In this document: piece by piece, positions 56,029 through 64,000 of the stretch
Position numbering within the stretch: the first letter of the stretch is position 1
How the letters are laid out: every line of letters begins with the position of its first letter
Assembly: GCA_025558075.1 (NCBI GenBank)
Contig: JAHLKF010000005.1
Location: 124,001 to 188,000, forward strand
Direction of reading: 5' to 3'
Length of the DNA stretch: 64,000 bases
Origin: Gaertneriomyces semiglobifer
Lineage: Eukaryota > Chytridiomycota > Chytridiomycetes > Spizellomycetales > Spizellomycetaceae
The notes under the pieces: generated by a model
Databases searched by the model: none
Told to the model about the DNA's origin: nothing
The model's input: only the letters and a program-made list of their open reading frames with translations
Translations under genes and position numbers: made by a program

Positions 56029-59000
56029 CTACGAGTGGCCACCGCAAAAGTTGGCAAATTCTCTGCCAAAATGTTTATTTTTCAGGATCTCCTGATGCGT
56101 TCCCGTTACGTGTGCCCAGCTGCGTATTCCAATGGCTGACGGCGTTGAGTACTCTTGAAGCACTTTCTGGCCTCTTAAAATCATTCCAGTCAATGGGGAT
56201 GAATCCGAATGTAAGTGGGTGGTGGCCGAAAAGATATCATTCACTGTACTCCCAAAGAGATCTCTGAGGCCTGGCAGAATGGAGCGATATATGTGGCATA
56301 ATGTACCTTCCACAATGAGTTGTTGCTCAAACTGCCGCTTTTGTTGCTCAGTGCAGCCAGAATTTTCGATGGACTGAACTACTTGCGAGTCCAACGCTGT
56401 GAGGAATCGTGCGTACTTGTCCATGTGAAAGAAACTGCCCTTTTTGGCCACCTGCATCACGGACGCCAAGTAGCTCAACCGAGGATAATCTTGCTGCTGT
56501 TTCGCCAACATTGCAAACCGGCGAAAACTCTCGTTGAAACGGCCTAATATCATCATTATTCGAAAAAGGGCACGGCGAAATTCAGCGTGAAAAAAAAGCG
56601 CCAAGATGCTGGGGTTTCGACTTGTGTCCTCGACTACGGAACGGTAAATGTCAACATTGTCACCTAATTTTTCGTGCGAGTTTCTGCTTACCCATGTCGG
56701 CTACTCCGTTCTTCTGTATGTGAAAGACGGCATACATTTGGGTCATTGAGGCACATGCAAAATCTGCCAGCCACAGAAGCATCAGTGCAGCAGCACCGAG
56801 GGAATCTGAGATTGTGTGAGAACCAAAGACTTCACTTCAGCAACATGGTGCATATATGCTGACCTTCTTTGAGGGGCACAGGATGCCGGCGACCGTTGGT
56901 TTCAAAAAAAGCCATAACAGGCTCGGCTTCTACTCAGAATCTTAGCTTGAACACTCGCTACTGAAAATCGTTGTCACCAACCTAACATGCGCTTTGTTGC
57001 ACCTGGAAGCTCAAGCATGTCATAACAACTGCAGAGAGCTTGCTGAACGAGCAACATTGCACAGGTGTTGAAATACATCTGAGCATTCCCTGTATTTCTG
57101 TTGCACTGATTAAATGATGGTGGTCCGCCCAGGCGATGTCGACAGGACCCTTACCGGTAGAACGTCATTTGTAGATCGAGCGGCCATGCCGACGTCGCGA
57201 AAGCGGATTTCCACGAAGGAAAATCAAGGCGATCGCCGGTGTCCTTCACATCTTCAAAACTCAGAGCAAAGCTTGTGTGAAGTTGTCTCAGCAGATCAGA
57301 TGCTACATTTACGATGTAAATAGATGGCCTTAGTTGTTACCTCAAGTACCATACCTTTTGTAGATAAGATATCCGTGGCGTCGGGGAGCAGGTCGGCGAA
57401 GTCCCTACCATTGGTCAAGCTTAGCAGGAAACGACTCGCAAGCGTTCGCTGGAGTTGATCGTTCTCTGCCGTCAGCCTTCAGCTTTAATAACCTTTCAAC
57501 TTTGCGATAGTCGACAAACACGTGATTTCTCACCCAATAGATGAACATCCATCTTGTGCAGATCAGCATAGAGCTCAGTCGGTGAAACCCACAGTCCCAA
57601 AAGGTGCGTCCCGTTAGGAGAAATGATCACAGTTCCAAGCTTATGGGTGAGCTCCTTCGGTGTATCCTCAGCGTAGGAACAATTCCATTCTGGCGAGTCA
57701 TGTAGCACGAGAGGAAATTTTATCTTTGCACAAATATGCAAGGCGAACTGGGAGGCTGTGGCCGCGTTCCGCATTTCAACGGTGCCGTCACATAAACCGA
57801 GAATGATGCTGGAAACGGTATCAGAACCAGTATCGTACGAATGCACATTTGCAGCCGCAAGGGATGCGGTCGTGCGAAATTGCGAAGTCACATTCCACTG
57901 GAGCAAGGAATCAGAATGGATGACATCGGTCCGACTAGATTTTGGGTTTGGTGCGTACCTCGCAGTCTTGTGTGTACGAAAACTGCACGGTGGAAATGAT
58001 TGCATAAGAACCATCCGGATTATCCTGCTGCACGACAACCATCGTTGTCTCACTTATAAGTCGCAATGCTCCAAATCTAACCACTGGCTCGCACTGGCGA
58101 CTGGCTACGTTGACAGCAACAGTTCGCACAAGTTCCCACTCTAAATTCCGGCTATCAGTCGTTGCAGATGCTAAGCCGCTTCCGGAAAGGCTACTGACCA
58201 GGTCCTGGTGAATTTAACACCATGTCGTAGATGTGAAGCACGTGTGGTTCATTGGACCATGACGCGGCGACTATTAACCGCTGTTCTTTACCGAGGAGTA
58301 TGTCAGCGCGGTAGACAGTGGGCGCAGGGATGACAGACTCGTCGGCCACAGCGCTCGGGGGAGTTAAAGTAATAGTTCTTTCGATAGTTTCCATTTCCAG
58401 TCCTCGAGCTAACAAACGTACCTTGGAAATAAGGTATTACGTGTTAAGAAGCCACAACTATCGTGTAAATCTCAGACGACTTACCCTGCCACTGACAGTG
58501 AGCACCACTAAGCCAATACCGGAGGTAGGTAGCCGGGGGCCCTTGTGCTGCGCTCGAATAAGGGCGGGCCCCAAATCGCTGCTAGCGTCTCGGGAAAGAG
58601 TCCACTAAACCTTTCGTCAATATGGTTTCGACCGATCCCGAGGCGAAGAATCATTACCTCTCTGTCCTCATGTATCCATGCTACGGCAGCGACTGATTCG
58701 CCAACATCAAAGACGTGTTGAAAAATCCACTGATCGCTAGGTGTCTAAATCAGTTCCAACCATGAGGCGGAGCTTTACGGTCCCGACAATGGCTCCTGTT
58801 GACGTACTTGAGAACCCCAAATGATGATATGCCCGTATGAATCTACCCCAGCCAAGTGCTTGCCATGCTGATCCCACTTTAAAAATTCAAGTTGCGTGGC
58901 ACCCGATTCACGTGAGGCGGGGGCTTCACACCGCTCCAGCCATACAAGCTTTTCACCAACAAGTCGGAAAAGACAGACAGAAGGACCTCTAACACAAGTG

Positions 59001-59198
59001 GAAATGTCAGGGAAAGCTCGCTGGGTTGAGTGTTGCAACGCAGCTGTACCTCAGTCTATGGCTATGTTCCGGACTGGAATTGAAATGCGTTGCAATAGCG
59101 ACGACGTTGCGGCAAGACCAGTCTGCGACATGTCTATGAAGAGAGAGTAGCCCGATGGCGTGAGCAGCTGTCAGCAACACAAAAACAAGGGCGCGCAT
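56029..59198 (-). CDS. MED16: Mediator complex subunit 16 (Med16/Sin4)
   Basis: Multi-exon minus-strand gene. The N-terminal beta-propeller begins with HVADWSCRNVVAIATHF, spliced (donor gtacagctgc) to RGPSVCLFRLVGEKLVWLER and LEFLKWDQHGKHLAGVDSYG, then HIIIWG. Further propeller exons give FDVGESVAAVAWIHEDRE, GLVVLTVSGR, ILGLCDGTVEMRNAATAS and GTVIISPNGTHLLGLWVSPT. The helical C-terminal half includes LQRTLASRFLLSLTNGRDFA, TSAWPLDLQMTFYR and FFHAEFRRALFRIMMILGRF. Med16 is a tail-module Mediator subunit linking activators to Pol II. The assignment rests on the W-S-x-x-N-V-V/I-A-I-A signature and domain order. The start (59198 or a nearby ATG at 59131) and the exact 3' exon are not settled. Confidence 0.6.
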
Positions 59199-59941
59199 AA
59201 GCTCAGATCAGGCCATTTTAGTGCGGCACATTGCTCGGGAGGTCAACGCCAACTTGGGCAGCTGGCGACGCTACGACCGACCTCTGCCCATAATATCCCC
59301 GGTCAAGTATCTTCATTGCTTACTATTACACACGTTCAACACTTTCCAAACATTACCTTGACGAAGGAAACAGCATGGGTCGGTGGGATTCTCCGAAAAA
59401 CAAGATGCCGTTTGCGCAACGGACTGGAAAATAACACGCCGTGAGTGCTGTGATGCGAGTAAAGTTGCCAAAAGGAACTCGTTGGACGCTGGTTTGGTTC
59501 TCATACAAGTTTTATCTATAAGCAAACTTGATATCGATATCAGAAATGACAGAAGTTGTTGGACCATCCACACAAGTCCATTGACAGACGAAGGAACGAT
59601 ATACCTTTCATAGATCTAGATGCAAAGTAAGGTTGATCTTGAATTGAGCGATCGCATTGCATATGGACTCGATGCCGTAGAAAACACTGGCGGTGAAGTC
59701 AAACTTATTAGATGCATACACCGCACCATTGAAATGCAACGATTGGATCTACAAAGTTGACCCCACAACATCCGCTGCCCGTGCTGCCCATCGAAGACAT
59801 GAGAGTTCATTTAGCTACTATTAGGAAAGCTGATGAGAAGCACAACCAGCATGCCAACAACAATTCCGGCCATGCGCGTGAAATTGATCTCCGCGGACAT
59901 GAGGCGTACCCTAACACCAGCGCGCGCGATGGTCAAGGGCA
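59199..59941. other. Intergenic between MED16 and ETFRF1
   Basis: About 740 bases forming the divergent upstream region of both genes. The only item worth naming is the small open frame at 59620-59760. Confidence 0.4.
59620..59760 (+). CDS. Small open reading frame, 46 aa, possible gene or exon
   Basis: The frame MQSKVDLELSDRIAYGLDAV through IRCIHRTIEMQRLDLQS is charged and helix-prone with no low complexity. It could be joined upstream to a short ATG frame (MTEVVGPSTQ near 59548) by an intron ending tagatctag. I do not recognise it, and chance is a fair alternative. Confidence 0.25.
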   Translation: MQSKVDLELSDRIAYGLDAVENTGGEVKLIRCIHRTIEMQRLDLQS

Positions 59942-60360
59942 ATGACGTTGGCAGTCATGACCGTACAACCAATGCAAGCCCTGAGGTGCAGGGTCAAAAC
60001 TTTGTACAAGCAGGTGAGTGCATGAGGATCTGTATTTCCATGTGACTTGATGATCAATGCCCAGGTTCTTTTATAGCTTCTCTTCATCGGCAAGGAGTAC
60101 CCCGCTGGCGGCCTCCCTTATTTCCGGCCGCGTGTCAAGGCAGCTTTCATGAAGAGACGAGATTTGACCAACCGTGAAGACATTGAAAAAGCGATCAAAA
60201 TGGGTGAGCACTGGGCCGACAGCCTGTTGGTGGGACCGTCTTCGATTGCATGACGCTAACACAGTCGCCATGCGCATCAGGAGAGTTTGTCCTTAAAGAG
60301 CTTGAGGCCTTATGGTTTCTCAAAAAGTATCGTTACTTGAAGAAGACGTACTACGAATGA
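59942..60360 (+). CDS. ETFRF1: Electron transfer flavoprotein regulatory factor 1 (LYR-motif protein)
   Basis: Three exons (59942-60013, 60077-60203, 60281-60360) encode 92 residues, the usual size of LYRM5/ETFRF1. Exon 1 ends CRVKTLYKQ, the LYR-type motif (LYK as in the animal protein). Exon 2 continues [20 protein letters not shown] and [20 protein letters not shown], and exon 3 gives [20 protein letters not shown] and KTYYE. The acceptor ttttatag rather than the nearer cccag keeps the frame. In-frame ATGs at 59957 and 59972 are alternative starts. The family binds ETF in the mitochondrial matrix and removes its FAD. Complex I LYR proteins are less likely because the C-terminal ELEAL-x-FLKKYR block is ETFRF1-like. 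Confidence 0.9.
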
Positions 60361-60749
60361 CACGATCTTGGCTGGATCGTCAGGTATACGAAGAATCGGG
60401 AACGGAGGGGTGGCACGCGCGAGCATGGCAATTCGAGGATCAACAAATTGCGGAGATGCAAAAGAGGGCAGCGACGACTGATCATACCGAATGGAATTGG
60501 ATGGTGTGAAAAGGCGTACTCTTACCTAAACCATGATTGCAAGGATGTCAGAAGTCCCAGCATTCAACCAAGACGCGAGGAACGTGTGCAGTGCAAGGGC
60601 CTCGCGGCTAGGGATTGTTTTTGGCGATCAAATTGAACGGCTGCCGAAGCCTTGTAGCGCATTCAAGAGCGAGTCGTGCAAAGTACTTCATGACCAGTAA
60701 CGTGTGCACAGCACTACTTCGTCGGCTCTATTGAATGTCAGACAGCTCT
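60361..60749. other. Intergenic, convergent 3' ends
   Basis: About 390 bases between the ETFRF1 stop and the stop of the minus-strand unknown gene. No gene recognised. Confidence 0.4.
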
Positions 60750-61761
60750 TCAAAGACGTTCCAGCAGCCTCTGGTGAAGAAATTCTGTTAATTGGAATAG
60801 GCCGTTTCCGGAAACGAGACGATGGGTAGGCATCCTACACGTCGGCATAAATATTCATATTGATGCGAAAAAAGCTGAATAAGGACAGAGAAGTACCTTT
60901 CGTAAGTGCTGGGGACAATGGCCCCGTCACTTAAACGTACTGTTCCAAGGATGTCCTCCGCATCACTGACACGCCCCCACGGCACATACACACGCTAAAG
61001 AATGTTAACGATTCGCTCACATCTTCGAGTGCAAATTGTAAACGATAAATACCTGGTCATTAATATTCAAAAACCCGACTTTCTGATACTTTGCTGCAGC
61101 TAAATATTTCATTGGTACGCTTGTTCCTGTGGCAAAGAGCCAATATTATCATACCTTGCATTTCTTCGTCTTCCAGAATATTCTCCTCTATCACCTTATG
61201 AACAAGGTCCCCAAACTCGGCATTTTCCACAAACTGACTGGCCTTCAACTGATTGGTATGAAAGTCCCGTGTCCAACCGATCGTCTGGTGCTGGGACGGC
61301 ACTACGTTGCCGTTTCCTAACTGTTCCGGATTCAGAAAGCTCAATGCAAATGTAACTTTCTTATCCGACTCCCCATTGCTGTTCACAGGGTAGAACCACA
61401 ACGGCCTTGGGTAATCCGTAGCTCTAACAGCCTGTCCAGTGAGCGGTCGACACCACTGAAAGATTGGCGATGGCGACCAAATCCTCCGCCATGCACAGCC
61501 AGGGCTTCGTAAGCTGGTACGTAGTATAACCATCTCAACCTGTTATAGAACTGTTGGAAGCCAAGATCTAGCGCGCAGGGAAATTTTCTCAGGTTGACAG
61601 TTGCTTGCTCACCATCGTCGCTGACAATACATCGTGGGACGGAAGTGTTGTTGGCCCGATAGCTTTATGAAGTGTATGTCCAGACGAATGTGTGCGTATG
61701 GTGCATGGAGGCTAACGGACTCGAAACTACAGTGGCTACGGTTTGAATGGAGTATCATCAT
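60750..61761 (-). CDS. Protein of unknown function with GRVxDxEDILGTV motif
   Basis: Clear spliced coding signal. The last exons join VPWGRVSDAEDILGTVRLSD and GAIVPSTYE across an intron (gtacttctct to gacgtgtag) to RMPTHRLVSGNGLFQLTEFL and HQRLLERL, stop at 60750. Upstream exons give DYPRPLWFYPVNSNGESDKK, FALSFLNPEQLGNG, TIGWTRDFHTNQLKASQFVE and FGDLVHKVIEENILEDEEMQ. The 5' part (about 61540-61761) has an intron gtgagcaagc...caacag or a variant, and the start is uncertain (an ATG pair lies at 61756-61761). The motif pattern looks like a conserved eukaryotic family that I cannot name with confidence. No catalytic residues, signal peptide or membrane span are evident. Confidence 0.6.
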
Positions 61762-62056
61762 CAACCATATCAAGGGGCGTATAACTGCGATGTCTTTAAC
61801 TGGTTCGTACGCTCGCCCATTGCTATATCCTCAGTTTCATAACGGCTCCGATGCAGGAGCAGAGGGGGAACAAATAACGCTTGGCAGCTGTTACTACTTC
61901 TGAGCCAACAGCCAGAGTTCCAACATGTTGCATATGTGGCACGCTTTCCGCCTGAGCAGCAACTTGCCGGTATTTGGATCAAGCTCACTTGCTGCTCTGT
62001 GCGCATATTAACGAGATGTTCTACCACTCGTAACAGCATTCGGTGATGCACCCAAG

Positions 62057-64000
62057 ATGTGGGATGTGTTTCAGAGTCAAATCATGACACTTCTACGCAA
62101 CGGTTTTAACCGTGAACAGCTACTACAACTTGGCTTGGGTCGAATCGTCTTGGACAAATATGTAGCTGATGATGGCAACGGAAGACTCCTGTCGACTGAG
62201 CCGCTACCGGAACATGCGTTCATCACGACCGAACCTCAACCTTCCATTGACTCCAAGAATGCACTTCACATAGAATCTATCGATCCTCCTCTGACTTTGA
62301 ATGGCGCGGTCACGTCAGCGATAGAACAGGCACCGCTGTTCGAGGAGGGATTCGGCAGCTCAAACGCTGTTTCAACCGGCACTTTGGCAGACGAAGAGCC
62401 TTCTACCCCAGAAATGGATGTGGATTCTGATGATGACTTCATTACTATGGTAGATGGTGCATGGGAGACGGTGAAAGCTAATCCGCTCTTGGCCGAGCCA
62501 TCGCCACGGTCAAGCAACGCGACAGAGGCTGATGTGGCCTCGCAGTATATTGTTGCCAGACCAAAACCATTCATTCAGCAGCGGCAAATGAGCTATGTCA
62601 TTGATCTGAGTGATTCTGAAGATGAAGACCACGGTGCAGCGGTTGCAATGGGAGGTACTCACATACAGTCAAGTGACGCCACGATAGCTCAAAGAATGGC
62701 CGAAATTGAGTTGCAAAAGCGGATGCTGGAAGAGAAACTTCGAGAAATGGCTGCTCGTAGGAAAAAGCGTTCGCAGAATGAAGGTCACGAGCCTGTCCGT
62801 ACGGAGATGGGCGAAAAAAGAAACGGCGAAAGTCCTTCGAAGCTCCATTATGAGGCAATTCACAGTACTGAGGCACAGGCGAACTTCCCAACCTCAACAG
62901 AGGGTGGGGGAGGTGGATCCCAAATGGAAGAGGATCACCAGACTCTTTCGCGGTCAGAGTTGCCGCTGATTGAAACCTCCGTTAATGCCACAGAAGTAAA
63001 CATCTCTGGCATTGAAGAAGAGATGGATCGTGTCTTCGAAGAAATTTCTACAAGGGTTCGTGAGCTTAGAGAAGCTCAATCTTCGCTTGTTGAGTCCGAA
63101 CGGAAACTTAGCGAGGTTAAACAGCTCATTGATCAACAACGAGCCGTCGTCCAGACATGCTCTCAGGCCGCACAGGACTTGGCTTCGCGACTAGCATCAC
63201 TTCATACGGAGATAACTACCAAAGGATTAACGCTAGTGACTTTGCAAGAGCGTTTGAGTGGGAAGGGAAGAGAACTGCTATCATTACCATCTCAGGCTGA
63301 TGCCCTTGGCGAAAAATCGAAACCAGGAATGCCTGAGACGAACACTCACCCGTTCCCAAGTGCAGATGAAAATCACATTTCGGAACGACAGGTATTGGAC
63401 GCCGGCTCACCAGCACATTCTCTCCTCACTTCTTTGGTTGAAGAAGTTTTACATGATGGGTACATATCGGTAGAAGACTTACCTTCGATGAAGCAAGGCG
63501 CATCACTGGAACAGCTCCATAGACTCCTCCATGCATTGAAGTGGACAGAAGAACCTACTGTGGAGCCGCTGCGTACATTTCCGTCAGGCATTCTACGTCA
63601 CCCGTCTGAAATCGCGACGGTGAGGGATGTTTTGGCCAACGTGACCGCTGCAGCGTCCGATAGCGACGCAATTACTGAAGACTCCGCATCGTCGGTAATG
63701 CTATGGTAAATTTCGTAGAATTCCAGAACATCTGCTTATTTACGCATGTAGACCCGACGGGACGCATCTGTGACCACCAACCCCAGCACCTTTGTTCCCT
63801 ACACTAGTACGCTGCAAGGATTTCGATCATTTCGTGTTGATGACGACTCCGGTGGATATCACAGATCATTGACGTACTCTACGACACTCGATCCAAAGAA
63901 ACAATTCTGCCATGATGAACTGGAAGGAGGTAGCTGTTTAAATGCCAAGTGCACGGCACAACACCTTCGCGACGTACGACGGACCGGTAATAGTAACATA
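62057..64000 (+). CDS. Red1/ZFC3H1-like zinc-finger RNA-decay adaptor (5' part, runs off the window)
   Basis: Exon 1 (62057-63694) begins MWDVFQSQIMTLLRNGFNRE, has an acidic SUMO-interaction-like patch (YVIDLSDSEDED), and two coiled coils (AEIELQKRMLEEKLREMAAR and about residues 325-410). The donor gtaatgctat at 63695, rather than reading on to the TAA at 63707, links to exon 2 at 63752 (after gcatgtag). Exon 2 encodes TRRDASVTTNPSTFVPYTST, GFRSFRVDDD, RSLTYSTTLDPKKQF and the zinc finger CHDELEGGSCLNAKCTAQH (C-x8-C-x4-C-x3-H). This finger and the preceding F-V-P-Y and R-S-L-T-Y blocks are those of fission-yeast Red1 and human ZFC3H1, scaffolds that direct Mtr4-type helicases and the exosome to RNA. 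The gene continues beyond base 64000. Confidence 0.78.

Overview
The window reads as nuclear DNA of an early-diverging, flagellated (zoosporic, chytrid-type) fungus. Almost every gene is split by short GT-AG introns of roughly 50-70 nt. There are fungal hallmarks: a Rom2-type Rho GEF with DEP-DH-PH-CNH order, a Lag1-type ceramide synthase and a Bdp1 with one SANT domain. There is also a gene for the axonemal coiled-coil protein CFAP210, which fungi without flagella would not be expected to keep. The assignment is inference from gene content, not a database match.

Layout. 0.3-0.4 kb: tRNA-Asp(GTC). 0.8-4.7 kb (-): Cid1-type nucleotidyltransferase with a very long disordered tail. 5.4-9.0 kb (-): a LIM + Rap-GAP fusion. 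9.6-13.9 kb (-): a protein with cadherin-like beta-sandwich repeats, RING, TRAF-type zinc finger and TPRs. 14.5-17.3 kb (+): an unknown ORF and the PKA regulatory subunit. 17.4-24.9 kb: DNA ligase I (-) divergent from a GRAM-TBC-EF-hand RabGAP (+). 25.8-30.0 kb (+): ceramide synthase and the splicing factor CWC22. 30.2-32.7 kb: a leucine-rich-repeat protein (-) divergent from ribosomal protein S18 (+). 33.5-38.4 kb (-): ETF-ubiquinone oxidoreductase and DCAF11. 38.5-41.1 kb (+): BDP1. 41.7-44.2 kb (-): a divergent G-protein alpha subunit and a Ubl-BAG co-chaperone. 44.2-47.7 kb: a gene-free, strongly CpG-poor tract with a CpG-rich, LTR-like island. 47.7-53.6 kb (-): the Rho1 GEF and an unknown gene. 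54.0-55.9 kb (+): CFAP210. 56.0-59.2 kb (-): Mediator subunit 16. 59.9-60.4 kb (+): ETFRF1. 60.8-61.8 kb (-): an unknown conserved-looking protein. 62.1 kb to the end (+): 5' part of a Red1/ZFC3H1-type RNA-decay adaptor.

The genes form no single pathway; this is an ordinary mixed housekeeping and signalling stretch. Three loose themes recur. Small-GTPase and heterotrimeric signalling: Rap-GAP, Rab-GAP, Rho-GEF, G-alpha and PKA-R. RNA metabolism: Cid1-like, CWC22, BDP1, Med16 and Red1-like. ETF electron transfer: ETF-QO and its regulator ETFRF1, about 25 kb apart. The most unusual observations are the G-alpha lacking the catalytic switch II glutamine, the LIM-RapGAP architecture, the multi-domain RING protein, the CpG-depleted tract, and three genes that each appear to lack one base in a homopolymer run, which points to sequence errors.
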